A stretch of 64,000 nucleotides of DNA from the NCBI GenBank assembly GCA_002794785.1, contig NBBA01000003.1, positions 744,001 through 808,000 on the forward strand. The letters run 5' to 3'. The position numbers were made by a program, and so were the translations under genes. Position 1 is the stretch's first letter. Each line of letters starts with the position of its first letter. Source of the DNA: Coniferiporia sulphurascens. Lineage: Eukaryota > Basidiomycota > Agaricomycetes > Hymenochaetales > Hymenochaetaceae. Under the pieces are notes generated by a model, which saw nothing but the letters and a program-made list of their open reading frames with translations, ran no database searches and was not told the origin of the DNA. Positions 35,601 to 48,144 of the stretch are shown piece by piece.

Positions 35601-36090
35601 GTCACAATGGAAATAATTGCAGCGTTTAGACCAATACAGACACCTTAAATTTCTGTCAAAGTTACCCCTCGTGTTACCCGATTTTTATTGCTACGTACCG
35701 GCCAAGCTCACAATGAGCCATGTCTGTGAAGCGCTAATGGCCTTCAAAACTTGGTCCCACACCCAGGCGAAAGCAGTGGTCCCGCCAATAGGACCATGAT
35801 GTCTTGACTTCGTGCGCGAAGCCGTCTGAAGCCTGCGGTTGCGCTCAAGTATCGAGTCCTCTATCCAGTCTGTGCGGGAAATTATGATTACGGACGTGCG
35901 TGCAGGGCCCTCTGGCAAAGCTCACCGATTGTTGTGAAGTCCTCATACCGACTGTCACAATTCTCCGTACTGAGCAGCTTTGACTATGAACGGTCGTTGG
36001 TGAAAGCACGAACCTGATTTGTTCTAGCTCGTCTATCTCTAGAGGCTCTCGAGAACGCGTATTGTTTAGTGGTGCGCTTTCAGAATCCAT
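32679..36090 (-). CDS. CLC-type chloride channel / Cl-/H+ antiporter with CBS domains
   Basis: A long multi-exon gene starting at the ATG at 36090 ([12 protein letters not shown]) and ending at TAG 32679. Family landmarks in order on the minus strand: YEDFTTIDWIED, a first hydrophobic helix with [25 protein letters not shown] (anion-binding GSGIS loop), [14 protein letters not shown] (GKEGP with the gating Glu), [52 protein letters not shown], then two cytosolic CBS halves: [15 protein letters not shown] with [18 protein letters not shown], and [12 protein letters not shown] with [14 protein letters not shown]. It is the fungal Gef1-like class, which supplies anion conductance to Golgi, endosome or vacuole membranes. 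Exact exon boundaries were not all resolved. It is divergent from the SDR gene. Confidence 0.93.
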
Positions 36091-36478
36091 GCGTATGCAT
36101 TCGAAATTTGGGACGCGTCAGGCGCGCTGCCAGCCTAAGTCTGCGTACTTCTGAAAAGCGGTCCCTTGGTTGCCCGACTAAGACGCGTCTCTTATTGACG
36201 CGTGCCCCCGCGTGGTCTATCACTCTAACGCAAGCTCAACCGTGTGTTTCATGCATTATTATTTTATCCTCAAAGAATCCGTCGAGAAGGTTATTGCGAC
36301 AACAACAAAAAATCCCGCTATCTCGACAGACGTATTACGTAGATGAGTAGGGCTCGGAGGTTGATGGCCGGCTTGATGGCCTTGAACACTGGCATGTGTC
36401 TATCCGGGTCCTAGCCTCTCACCGGATTAATGTGTGATCCAAGGTTGTCCAGTATCACCCTAATCGACGTGCACGGCT
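36091..36478. promoter_or_regulatory. Shared upstream region of the CLC gene and the SDR gene
   Basis: 388 bp separate the two divergent start codons. No TATA box or specific operator stands out. Confidence 0.35.
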
Positions 36479-37911
36479 ATGGCGAGTAACATCTCTGATG
36501 AGGGCTTATACGAGTTCGCGAGCAAGGCTAGTGGGCAAACCGTCATCATTACCGGTGAGTTCTGTCGGTAGCTTGAAGGCCGGCGCTCCTGACGCGTCTG
36601 TCTCTTTCACAGGTGCAGCCAGAGGGATCGGGAAAGAAGCAGCACTTGAATTTGCGAAACGGGGGTGGGTTAATCTGCTGTACGGGTTCGTAACGACCGC
36701 CTGACTCTCTCTTAAGAGCGAACGTAGTCATCGGAGATGTCAACGTAAAAGGTGCTGAAGAGGCTGTGGCAGAGATAAAACGTCTCGGCGGGCAAGTCGA
36801 ACTCGGTTTTCTTTGCCGCTATTTTAGCTTACGGGTTATCAGAGATGCCGTTTGCCAGGCGTGCAACGTTCTCGAATATGACGACCTTGTTTCTCTCTTC
36901 CAGCTTGCACTGTCGAAGTTCGGTCGAGTGGACGTTGTCGTAGGTCCATCATACAAGGAGTATTCACACTTATATTCAGCTCGTATATCTACGCAGATAC
37001 CAAACGCTGGAGTCACGGAGATCGGCCGGCTCACTGACGTTAGACTTGATAAGCAAGGCCTTCCGACAAAGCCTGCACTCAAAACGCTCGAGATAAACCT
37101 TCTGAGTGTAATCTACAGTACGTTTTAATGTCTTTTTTGATACGTGTACTTATCAGCAGTATACAGCTACACAGTTAGCCTATCATTACCTCACCAAGAA
37201 TGAAGTTGAGGGGTCTTTAAAGTCACTTGTTTTGATTGGCTCCATGGGTACAGTTATACATGCCTGGGACTTCGTTGTGGCTAATAATACTTTTTTAGGG
37301 TCCATCATGGGCATACCGGGCGCATCCATGTACTCTACCGCGAAGCATGGGATTATCGGCCTCATGCGTTCTCTGAAAGACGCGTTCCAAGTGAATGGAA
37401 TGCGCATCGCGACCGTCTGTCCCTGGTTTGCCGGTCAGTTCATGCGTACATAAATCTTACCGAAAGATCAGCTCATATCTGGTTCAGACACCCAAATTTT
37501 TCCCGCAGCATCCAAAGCAATCATGGCCGGTATCCCGATGGCGCCAGTTCCACGCATTGCAGGTGCAATTTTCTTAGCAGCGACGGATAGTGCTCCCGAC
37601 ACGAACGGCGCAATTTATTCGGTTCCGGACGAGCGCGAGGTCTTCCGAATCCCGCACACTGAAATCACTGAGGGCGTCTATGTACTTCTCTCCAATCGCG
37701 TAAAGCGCCTTATAGGGTGGGTCAATTATCGCACCAGTCACTTCCCGGTTTGCTAATAACTAGTTGACTTTCAAACAGTTTTGCGCAAGGGGTAAAAACA
37801 GCTATTGCCATTACGCGCATGGTTGCAAAGTCGTCTGTCGTGAAACTACTTATTGGTGCTTCAGTTGGGTACGGTGCATACCAAGTTGCTATGAGCCAGG
37901 GTTTTGTTTGA
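36479..37911 (+). CDS. Short-chain dehydrogenase/reductase with C-terminal hydrophobic helix
   Basis: Exons 36479-36554, 36613-36664, 36717-36939, 36997-37117, 37167-37247, 37299-37433, 37488-37716 and 37779-37911 give 349 residues. Classical SDR motifs: cofactor site TGAARGIG (about residue 25), VVIGDV, IPNAGV, catalytic Ser in LIGSMGS, and YSTAK with catalytic Tyr and Lys. The last exon encodes a hydrophobic tail (VVKLLIGASVGYGAYQVA) that could anchor the enzyme in a membrane. Substrate cannot be told from sequence. Exon 3 contains an in-frame stretch (about 36795-36857) not typical of SDRs, perhaps an unrecognised intron. A decayed inverted copy lies at 28372-29170. Confidence 0.9.
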
Positions 37912-38011
37912 ATGAATTATTTTACCGGATCTTTACATCTTGCGTATCGTACTTGTAAATCTCCACCACCTGTTTGCCGTATCCTTTTTTCCCGCGCATT
38001 TTCCGACAGGA

Positions 38012-39098
38012 TTAGTTTGTACGTTTACCAGTGAACATAAATATTGATATTATACATCTATCAGCTTGACATGTCCTCTCTGGATATTGTTCGTTCAGTA
38101 AACGAAATGTTAGCTCGGAAGTATACATCCTGGCGCACCTCCGTCGACTATTTTGCACGCGAATAAATAACCAGTCAACTGCTGCTCTCACCCCGGTCCT
38201 ACCGAAAAAAAAAATTGCATAGACGAAAGGCATCAGTCATTTCTGGTCCTTTAAGGGCTAAGCAAATACCTACCCCTCAAGCGCGGACACAGCCATGACG
38301 TCAAGGCTCGCAAAACGTTCCTGGCGCTGGTCAGTCTCTTCGCCATACATACGTCGCGCGCTGTCCTTCTTCCCCTGATACCACTGCTCGTAACTCTCCC
38401 GAATTTCCTCGACAGACAGGCTGTCCTGCGCGTCCTGTTTATTCGCTAGCAGGAGGAGTGGGAGGTGTAGGATCTTGGGCGCGGACAGAACCGAGTCTAT
38501 TAAGCGGAATGGAGCAGTGAGGAAGACACGCTGGCATGAATAGTCATCTTGTAGCGGAGACGTACCGAACACCTCCCAGCCCTCGTTCAGCCGCTCTCGG
38601 TCAGCGGCGTCAATGATGTATACGACTGCGTGACAGTCGTCGTAGTACCTGTGCCATATATTCCTGATTCCGGATTGCCCACCGAGGTCAAAGAATTGCA
38701 GTATCGTAGATGGGAGCGTGATCTTCCCCACTGTGCATAAAACGTAGCTTGATAAATCCCAGTAGACCATGTCTTGTAGACGCGTCCGGCACGTACTATT
38801 CTGCCCAACGGTGGGCCCAATTTTGTCGGGTGGAAGTCCCGGTACTCCAGTATAAAGGCTCTTCACCTGCTCAAGGAAGGTCTATGTTCCCCGCTTCAGC
38901 ATGATGGTGAGTCCGAGGAAAACGCGCCAGAGCTCACCGTCTTGCCCGCGCCATCAAGGCCGAGGATGATGACAGAGAACTCCTCCTTCCTGAACGCAAA
39001 TACCAGACTCAATAAGCTTTCATATCACTGAACGTAGACGAGGCGGGGTGGACCGACTGTGTCAAGTATTCATGCAGGCCTCTGAGCAAATGATACAT
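38012..39098 (-). CDS. ARL3: ADP-ribosylation factor-related GTPase (ARFRP1/Arl3 type)
   Basis: Starts MYHLLRGLHEYLTQ (ATG at 39098), then the P-loop in VIILGLDGAGKT, TFLEQVKSLYTG, the switch-I Thr in PTVGQN, switch II DLGGQSGIRNIW, YYDDCHAVVYIIDAADRERL, base-binding NKQD and SALEG, and a last exon GTGVRAAVDWLFIRVQNSR ending at 38012. The N-terminal MYxLLxGL and the DLGGQ-xx-IRNIWxxYY pattern fit the ARFRP1 / yeast Arl3 branch rather than Arf1. These GTPases are N-terminally acetylated and recruit Arl1 and golgins to the trans-Golgi. The tail after VQNSRRRCAR is longer than usual, so the true stop may follow another splice. Confidence 0.9.
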
Positions 39099-39271
39099 GT
39101 GAGCATTGAAGTCGCTGGACACCCGGCAGCGCGTAGCGTGTTCGCCCGTTTGGGACGAGCCGCGCCCGCGCGAGCACCCAACGATCCCCAGTTGCTCTGG
39201 CTCGCCACAACTCACAATAAGTAAACTGATCTTGGTGTGCAGCGTTCACCGCCAGGAACAAATTGCGCGCG
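39099..39271. promoter_or_regulatory. Short divergent promoter region (Arf-related GTPase / Vma16)
   Basis: Only 173 bp separate the two divergent start codons, so both 5' UTRs and core promoters must fit here or overlap the genes. Confidence 0.5.
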
Positions 39272-40334
39272 ATGGGCTACGTATCGTATTATACATACGG
39301 GCTGCCGACGTTCGTCGTCATTGTCATTGCGCTTTACCTCCTCTTCACTGGTGTGTCCTTGTGTTTACAACGTCACAAGTCTTCCGGTATTGACGTCCTG
39401 GCTTCCGCCTGTAGGCTCCGGCGAAGCGTTCAACGTCGGGCGCTTCCTGGAGGAGTCGAGTCCCTATGTGTGGGCATCCACCGGCATTGGACTGTGTATC
39501 GGTCTTAGTGTGCTTGGTGCAGGGTGGTGAGTGTCTGCCATGCTTTCCTCGAGTTACGTTTCGCCAGACCGTTCCTCACATTTGTACCCAGGGGAATATT
39601 CATCACTGGTGCCTCGATTCTCGGCGGTGGTGTACGCGCACCCCGGATACGTACGAAGAACCTCATCAGGTACTGTCTTGTTTCTCCTCTCGCTGTCGTG
39701 ACTGCGCAGGCGTGGTCGGCAAGAAATAACTAACGCTGCTCTTTCGCCGATGCTAGCATCATTTTCTGCGAGGTCGTCGCAATTTACGGCGTCGTATGTA
39801 CCCACTGCTTTAACACACGGTGACGAGGTGCTGATTCCAGGGGCTACTGAATGTGTAGATCATGGGCATTGTGTTCTCCGCCAAAGTCCAGGCAGTGAGC
39901 GAGCTCGAACTCTACACACGCGAGAACTACTTCACGGGCACGTATATCCATTGTTTTGATGGCTACCAATGTTAACGATGCACAATACACGCACAGGATT
40001 TGCCATATTTTGGGGTGGTCTGACCGTCGGGATGTGCAACTTGCTATGTGGAGTGTCAGTAGGTATTACAGGATCAACCGCCGCGCTCGCAGATGCGGCG
40101 GACCCGAATCTTTTCGTCAAAATCCTCATCGTCGAGGTCTTTGGTAGCATCCTCGGTCTGTTCGGGCTCATCGGTTCGCATTATGTCTTTCTTGTCTTCC
40201 TTCCTTAAAGCTGACGTGGTTATGTGTCAATTACAGTTGGCTTATTGATGGTCGGCCGCGCAAACGAGTTCGCAGCGGCGGCAGGAGTGGTAAGCGCCTC
40301 GCCTTTGGCGCAGTTCGCACACACAGAGTTGTAG
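39272..40334 (+). CDS. VMA16: V-type ATPase proteolipid subunit c'' (Vma16)
   Basis: Seven exons (39272-39350, 39415-39526, 39592-39669, 39757-39793, 39859-39937, 39997-40173, 40237-40334) give 219 residues, close to the yeast protein. Motifs: [74 protein letters not shown] (membrane-embedded proton-carrying Glu in FCEV), [48 protein letters not shown]. It forms part of the rotating proteolipid ring of the Vo sector that acidifies vacuole, Golgi and endosomes. The intron at 39938-39996 requires a GC donor (GG|GCACGT) to keep the conserved frame. Confidence 0.94.
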
Positions 40335-40627
40335 ACCACTTTGCCATATACCTGATTTAATGAGGGGAAAACAAATTCCTACCCGGAAATTACACGATGT
40401 GCTTCGGTACCCTTAATGTTAATATCTCACCCAGACCTCGTGCACGCGTTTTCAGATTCTAAAGAATACAAGCAGCTCAGAATACACGTAAGTACATATA
40501 CAACAGGAAAGCGACAGCGAGAAAGCGGGACGCAGGGTGCAAAGCGCAGATACTTCCAAAGAGCCGAATATAGCGAGAGCCGAGAACCGGCAGAAAGTCG
40601 AAATGATTGCGGACATCCTTCAGTCCA
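40335..40627. other. Convergent intergenic between Vma16 and Yippee-like genes
   Basis: 3' flanks of two genes; no coding content seen. Confidence 0.5.
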
Positions 40628-41359
40628 TCAAAGGTCATCATCCAGTCTCCATGCGTTATCTTTGAAAATCTTTGCGCGCTCGAGAAGATATTTGCCTGTT
40701 GACATAATTATTAGCATCAAACCTGGCCCATGAACGGGTAAACCGGGGAGGCTCATAGTGTTTTCGTAGCAGATCGTGCCAGGAAGGGGTTAGTCGTAAG
40801 TTTCGCACCTTCCTTATACTTCTGGCTGCTGTCCGATGCTCTGACATAATACCATCCAAGGCGGTCGTTACATCCAACACAGAACACGTCCGCGACGACA
40901 TGCATGCCTGTTCTGTTCTTTTGATTAGCACTTTCCGGTCGTGGTACTGGCGAGTCCGCTCGCAGCTCGTCATGGAGCGTGATGCAGGCTGCCCATAGAG
41001 CGCAGGCGAACAACTCACAGAAGCGTGCGGTTCTCTTCCTTCCCGAGCTTCACATTGACGGCAGAATGCATCAGGCTGTACACACAGATGTCGAAGAGTC
41101 TACAATAAGCGTAGTGAAGAGAAGCGGGGGTAGAGAGTACTCGCAAGCCTCGCCCTTCGCGGCCTGAAAAGGACTTGCTTATGAGCTCGTCTTGGAGTGT
41201 CTTGCCGATTAAGTTCAGCGGTTAGCTGTAGCTAGGAAGGCCTCATCTGCTGACCACAACGGCGGAGCAACGGGCGCATGCATAGTGCCCTTTGTCCTGA
41301 TAGATGGAGATAACACTCGCTTTGGTGTCTTCGGCGGGGTTCAGTCCTAGGCTCATCAT
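40628..41359 (-). CDS. Yippee-like zinc-binding protein
   Basis: Read on the minus strand from ATG 41359: a short N-terminus ([13 protein letters not shown]), then [11 protein letters not shown] with the first Cys pair, [47 protein letters not shown] with the second Cys pair, [19 protein letters not shown] and [16 protein letters not shown] to the stop at 40628. This is the complete Yippee fold (CxxC-x(n)-CxxC, GMHxVxDxxC, LGWxY, SQKYKEGK). Family members are small conserved eukaryotic proteins, some linked to mitosis and ubiquitin-ligase complexes. The exon ending in GREGRG lacks a GT donor in the right phase; a GC donor near 41150 would work. Coding-like sequence also runs upstream of 41359, so the start may be further out. 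Confidence 0.85.
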
Positions 41360-42502
41360 CGAGCACACGAGAGAAGTGACAGAGACAGGGGCTCTGCGTA
41401 GTAGATAGTAGGCTATATGCGGTGTGTGACCCGCCAGTGACAAGTTCTCGGCATGTTCCGCGCGGCCACCGACTGCGCCCAGACGATGAGCCTCTGAGGG
41501 GTTCAAGTCGAAGTCGGGGTCCGGATCCGGCCGAAAGAGGGCATTAACGCTGCTGCGGCATCTCTAGGTTCAGACTGCGACGAGGCGCGGAAAGCGCGGC
41601 GTGAGCGAGATAGGAGCTCGTTGTCTTTGGCAGTGAGCCTCGAACTCCGACACCGCCGATTTCCGGTGGGGGGGATGAGGGCGAGTTGCGTGAGAGCGCG
41701 TCGCTTGCGGGACGCGGACGGCCGGACGCCGCGGCGACGTGTGCTCGGGGGACCAGGATGGGCCCGGGGGAATACGCGGTCGAGAACGGGTCGCTGGGAG
41801 TGCCAGCGGGCGCTGGTGGGGATGGAAGACGGGGAACAAATAAAAGCGGTCACGCTGAGGCCGACCGGGACGGCGTTGCTGGCAGCTGGTAGCAGTTGCC
41901 CGCTGGGCCTGGCCGGCCTGTGCCGGGTAATGGGGACAGCGATGGATCCGAAATTGGCGGGGCAGAGAGGAAGAGGACGAGCTGGACAGGCTGAGCAGGC
42001 TGAGCAGGGCAGGGCAGACGACGGCCAAGGGCAGTGTATAGTAGTGTATCGTGGGGACGTGACGGCGAGGCGTGATACTGATGGATATTTTTTGGGGTTT
42101 CCGCTGTCGCCCATACACGTTCCGGCGATGCGGCTCAGCTGCCTTGGGCGTCATCCGAGTCGCCTCCGCCGCGCTTTGCGCCCTCCCCCCGCCCTTTCTG
42201 CTGCTAGATAATTGAGACAGGCAGACTTGTCTGCCCCGCATTGTGTGCGCGCAAATTAATATACAAAAATTACAAAAAAAAATCGGAGTTAGTTGGGCAA
42301 AACCTGAGCTCGTTGTGAGGAACGTCGATGCGGCCCCACCGTAACGTTCTAGCCGGCGCTCGCCGCGAACGCGTGCGATATCCGGAGTTGCCGCCTACGC
42401 TGCCACCCTCCGCCCTGCTCTTCACCATCACCATCACTGCCCTCCCTCGTCGTCCTCCCCCGCCTCTGTCCCTCCCTTCCCCTCCCTCCGGCGCCATCCA
42501 CC
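41360..42502. other. GC-rich divergent interval upstream of Yippee-like and CHD1 genes
   Basis: A 223-codon minus-strand frame (42241-41570) and overlapping frames occur in very GC-rich, Arg/Pro/Ser-coding sequence with no domain. They probably reflect base composition, or an upstream exon of the Yippee-like gene. A pyrimidine-rich tract lies just before the CHD1 ATG (about 42420-42490), a common feature of strong fungal promoters. Confidence 0.4.
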
Positions 42503-45500
42503 ATGGCCGCACCCGCCAGCGAGACCTTCGCGCCCAGCTTTTCCTCGCCCCTCGCTGACCTCTCCGATGACAACATGGCCATCGACTCCTCCAACTCTGA
42601 CAGCGCCTCTGACAATCTCGCACCCGTTCGCGCCAACAACAACGGCATTGCTCTTGCAGTTCAAGAAGACGATTCCGATGCTGATGCTGATGCCGACGCT
42701 GAGGGTGACGTGGACGCGGAGGCAGACCCTGACTATGCTGAAGACGGTGACAACGACGCTGTTAACGAAGTCTATGCGGCTCCTGGTGGGTCAAGGCTAT
42801 CGAGCAAGGTATGTTTTATTTCATTTCATTTGGGCCTGTGACAGGAAATATGGTGTCCTAAATTTGGTACATCTTGGCTTTACAGATTGGAAGTGTGCGT
42901 GCATTTTGGGCTCTTTGCTCTGTTAATTCATTCGTCCCTTTATTCACTCTAATTTTACACAGGGTTTGGACGACGAGTCGGATGATGGCTCATATGCGGA
43001 TGAAGAGTATGGCAAGAGAAAGCCAGTGAAGAGAAAGAAATTGCCCAAGCCCAAGGGTGCGTAGGCGCCTCACTCTATGCTCATTTATTTTGCCTGACGC
43101 GTCCGCCGAATAGTGTCGCGAACTCCTGCACCAGTGTCCCGTCAGGTTGACTCCGATTCTGACTCGGAATACGGCGCCCGCTCAAAGAAAAAGAAAAAGC
43201 CTCGCATCACCGACGACAACATTCGCGTCTCTAGCCGCGGAGTGAAGGTGCCTAACTACGTTGATGACGTGGAGAACTTTGAGCAATTTGAAGAAGACGA
43301 GGACAGCGGCTATTATGCTGCTGATCCAAACGCGCAATATGAAGAGGAGCACGAAATTGAAGGCGTCTTTTATCATATGCGCGACGAAGAGCGCAAGGGG
43401 GACACTGAAGACCTTTGGCATGATAATGTGGTACGTATTTATCAGACTGTGACCGAACTTCTGGCTCAAGGCGGGTCGATTCCGTCAGCGCTATCATATC
43501 AAATGGAAAGGCTTTTCGCATCTTCACAACACCGACGAGAACTACGAGTTTCTTAAGAGGTACAAGGGTTTGAAACGCGTTGACAACTACATCAAAGCAT
43601 ACAAGGCATACAATGCTCGTCTGAACGACCCTAACCTCAGCCGTGAAGACGCGGAAGCACTACTTCTCGACAAAGAACGGGAAAAGCAGGAATTGGAGAC
43701 TTTCAAGACCGTCGAGCGTATTGTCGCCATGCGTGAGTCGCCGACTGATGTTGAGTACTTCTGCAAATGGCAAGGTCTCGCGTACGAGCATTGCACGTGG
43801 GAGAGTCTTGAAGAGATAAGGTCTCTTGCGGGTGATCTCGTCGACGCCTTTACACGCCGTGAGAAAGAGGGCAAGTTCCCATACAGGAGCCAACACTACC
43901 CCAAGGAGAAACGGCCAGAGTTCGTAAAGATTAAAAAGGACCCAGATTACATTGCTGTTACAGGTGGGGAGTTGAAGGAATTCCAGTTGACGGGTTTGAA
44001 CTGGCTGGCGTATCTCTGGAGCAAGGGCGAAAACGGTATTCTTGCAGATGAAATGGGTCTTGGCAAGGTAAGAGACCATCTATATATTGTTGGCAAAATG
44101 CTGAGACGTACCTGCGCAGACTGTTCAGACCGTATCGTTCCTCTCCTACCTTTTCCATCAGCACAGCCAATACGGGCCGTTCCTCGTCATCGTTCCTCTT
44201 TCAACTATCACCGCGTGGCAAATGCAATTCGATGCTTGGGCCCCCAAACTGAATGTCATATGTTACATCGGCTCTGGTCGTTCGCGTGAGGTGATCCGCA
44301 ATTACGAGATATACCAAGAACCAGGCAAGAGTAAAAAGGTCAAGATGAATGTGCTTTTGACAACATACGAACTCATCCTACGCGACGCGGGTATGTTGGG
44401 CGATATCAAGTGGCAAGCACTCGCGGTTGACGAGGCACATCGCCTGAAGAACGCTGAGAGTCAACTCTATGAGGCACTCAAGACATTCCACGCTGCATCA
44501 AAACTTCTCATTACTGGTACTCCATTGCAGAACAATGTGAAAGAATTGCTCGCACTCATGCATTTCCTTATGCCTGAGAAATGTAAGTGCACGTTGCACA
44601 CTCGGGTAATCACATGTTAATACTCACCGTATCTCAGTCGCGTTAACGAACGAATTCGATCTCAACGATGAGGACCATGAAGCGAAGATCAAAGAATTGC
44701 ACAAGCAGCTCGAGTCCTTGATGCTGCGTCGCCTCAAACGCGATGTAGTGAAGAGCTTGCCTACAAAAAGCGAGCGTATTCTGCGCGTGGAGATGTCTGC
44801 TTTACAGACCCATTTCTATAAGAATATATTGACGAAGGTATGTATTGCCTCGATAAGAACTTAAAGCATAGAGCTAATGCGAACGCGTAATAGAATTACC
44901 AGGGATTGGTAAAGAGTGCTAACGGCAATAGCAACATCAGCTTGTTGAATATAGGTATGCACTTCGCATTTTCCCTCCCTTTATTGACGGCTTATGGTAT
45001 TTGTGTTTTAGCCATGGAACTGAAGAAGGCCGCCAATCACCCTTATCTTTTTGACGGCGCTGAGACGCGTTCCGATAACCGCGAAGAGACACTGAAAGGG
45101 TTAATTATGAGCAGTGGCAAAATGGTGCTTTTGGACAAGTTACTTTTGAAGCTGAAGCAAGACGATCATCGTGTCCTCATCTTCAGCCAGATGGTCCGCA
45201 TGCTTGACATTCTTAGCGATTACATGTCATTGCGCGGCTACACTCACCAACGCCTGGATGGAACTGTTTCGTCGGAAGTGCGGAAGAAGTCGATCGCGCA
45301 CTTTAATGCTCCTGGTTCGCCGGATTTCGCCTTTTTGCTTTCTACGCGTGCGGGGGGATTAGGTATCAACCTAGAGACTGCGGATACCGTCATTATCTTC
45401 GACGTAAGTCTATCCAGTTTGTATACACAGGGAGATTGTTCACGCATACCTTTTTGAAGAGTGATTGGAATCCTCAGAATGACCTCCAAGCTATGGCACG

Positions 45501-47720
45501 GGCTCACAGAATCGGACAGAAGTCACACGTTAACGTGTATCGCTTTGTGAGCAAGGATACTATGGAAGAAGACGTTCTTGAGCGGGCCAAGAGGAAGATG
45601 GTACTGGAGTACGCTAGTGAGTCGGGAACACATAGGAAGATGTCGGACAGGATCTGATTGGGTCGTAGTTATCAATCAGATGGACACATCGCAAGCGCAT
45701 CTTAGCTCCAAGCCTGGTTCACAAACGAAGGACCCAGCAAAGCCGGATAACTTAAGCAAAGATGAACTGACGGCAGTGCTCAAGTACGGTGCTCAGAGGA
45801 TGTATGATTACTCCCCTTTGTACTTTGGGGTATGTGGTTGACTGCTTTTTTAGGTTTGACAAGGATGATTCCCAGCAAAATAAGAAACTTGATGATATGG
45901 ACCTTGACGATATCCTGAATCGTGCCGAAGATCACGAGACTATGGCATCGGGTGCTGATGGCGGTGCATCGTTGGGTGGTGAAGGCTTCCTGGCGCAATT
46001 CGCGGCCGTGAGCGACATTAAGAACGACATGAGTTGGGAAGATATAATTCCCCTTGAGGATCGAATGCGCTTTGAAAAGGAGGAAGAAGACCGTCGTATG
46101 GTTGAGTTAGCGGAGCAGACGAGGGAACGAAAGCGAACTCACGCACCTGTCTCTTATGAGGGTATGGACGTCGACCAGCCTGCGTCTGCTCCATCGAAAA
46201 AGCCCAAGGCGGCAGGTCCCGCACGCAAGACAGCAGGGCAAAAAGCATTGGAGCTCAAGGAAAGGGATATACGTGTGCTCGTCAGGAGCTTACAGCGCTG
46301 GGGGGATATCCGCCAGCGCTACAGCGTCATCGTACGAACCCCATTGCTTTAACACTTTTACACATGTGCTAAAACTTTTACCAGGTTACCGAGGCAAAGC
46401 TTACTGACAAGAATAAGGCAATGCTACTGGATGTCGCTGATCAGATCATCGACGTCTGTGAACAAGAGGTCGAGCGTAATAACGCTGAAAAACGGAATCG
46501 CCTTGCTGCCGGCGAGACACTCACCAATGCACAGAAAAGCAAAGCGGTCCTAGTCACTTTCCGCGGAGTTGGTAACATAAATGCTGAGACAGTCTTATCC
46601 CGGCACAGAGATCTCCGTATTCTTTACGATTATCTGAATAGTCTTCCCGATCCATACGTCTGGGAACTTCCAATCGAAAACATTCGGCCGACATTAAACT
46701 GGTCTGGGCGCTGGGGTCCTAAAGACGATGCCATGCTCTTAGTTGGGGCATATATATATGGCTTCGGTAACTGGGAGGTGATCCAGAAGGATCCCAGACT
46801 TGGACTCGAAGGCAAGTTCTTCCTTGACGAGGGCAAGAAGGGTGAAGATGCGTCGACCAAACCTATTCCAAATGCAATCCATCTCGTGCGCCGCGGTGAT
46901 TTCTTGTTAAATCTTTTGCGAGAATATAACGAGAAGCTCGTCTCGTATGAATCGTCAATGCGGACGAAGCCTCTCAAATCGTTGTCTCCACCGCCCGTGC
47001 ATGTGTCAAACGGCGTAAAACGGCGCGCTGAGAGCGAAGCGGTGTCTACTGTTGACGAAGGAAGCAGTAGCAAGAAGAGGAAGCGCAGGCCGACACCTAC
47101 ATTCACGGACTCAGAGTCCTCAGATGAGTGGTATGTTGCCCTTCGCGTTCCTTTCGAAGTATGTTACCGACTGTTCGCACTAGCCCCTCCATGGATGAAG
47201 GTGCAACCAAGGAAGAGCTTAGGCCCGTTAAGAAGCAACTGGTAAGTCTTCGTGTTGTCACGGATAACAATTACTTAGCTTTCGTGCTATAGAAACAATT
47301 GAAACTGTCCGGCGGGGACATGCCTCGCGACAATAAAGTTGCAATCTTGAAAGACTCTCTCGCTGCTATTGGCCGGCGCATTGATCTAGTTCTTGAGAGC
47401 AAGAGGAATGCAGGCGAAGATGTCGAAAGATGGAGGCGTCACTTATGGACGTGAGTATCCTTAGTTGATTATCAGTTTTGATACGCAGTTTTCTGACACG
47501 AATGTCCAGTTTCGTCACTCTTTTCTGGCCTAAACAAGTGAAGGCATCAAAGCTTGAAGAGATCCACGCAAAAATGGTGATGAAAGAAGGTGCCCCTAGG
47601 CAGTCGTCTTCAAGCGCTGTGAAGCCTCGTCCGAGTACAAGTATTAAATCCAATGGAAGCCTTCCCACGCCAACCCCTACTTCGTCACATCGCATGAACG
47701 GTAGCAAACCACACCGGTAA
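42503..47720 (+). CDS. CHD1: CHD1-type chromodomain helicase, chromatin remodeller
   Basis: Starts at a Kozak-like CACCATGG and runs through many short introns to the TAA at 47720. Order of parts: acidic Ser/Asp-rich N-terminus, basic [12 protein letters not shown], chromodomain 1 ([30 protein letters not shown]), chromodomain 2 ([28 protein letters not shown]), SNF2 ATPase ([39 protein letters not shown]), helicase C lobe ([52 protein letters not shown]), then the C-terminal DNA-binding region ([42 protein letters not shown]) and a basic tail. CHD1 binds H3K4-methylated nucleosomes and spaces them during transcription. The chromodomain 1 region is split by an intron near 43435-43490. All catalytic motifs look intact. 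Confidence 0.96.
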
Positions 47721-48144
47721 AACCTGACGATCCAACTGGGTTTCTTTGTCTCGCTCACATTCGGTTGTCTCATGTTGCTGCTTACCCTATTTTTTTCGGC
47801 TTTACTCTCCTGGCGCGTCCTAACAATATTGCATTTTTAGTCTTTTTTATCCCCTTGCGCTTTCTACATGCTCCGTTGAATGTTCCATTGCATTACGCTC
47901 AACCTGTAAACGCTTTTGCTCTGTGTACATCCTCCATATTTTTAGTCTCGACCCACTCAGATTTGTTTAAGGCCATTCCATATGTTTATACCGCAGTAAG
48001 TGCATTAGAGAGTGAGTACCGTAATCCTCCCCCTAACAAGACAATGGATGATGTGTGAATGAATGCTATAAATACACAAAAATACAGTCCCTTTTGTCGA
48101 CATATCAGCAATATAAAAAGATCAATAACCTAGGCTGCCAGACA
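47721..48144. other. Convergent 3' flank of CHD1 and the membrane-protein gene
   Basis: AT-rich; no gene seen. Confidence 0.5.

Noticed and set aside
41570..42241. 223-codon Arg/Pro-rich minus-strand frame as an independent gene
   Set aside because: Very GC-rich sequence keeps several frames open on both strands; no domain and an unconvincing start.
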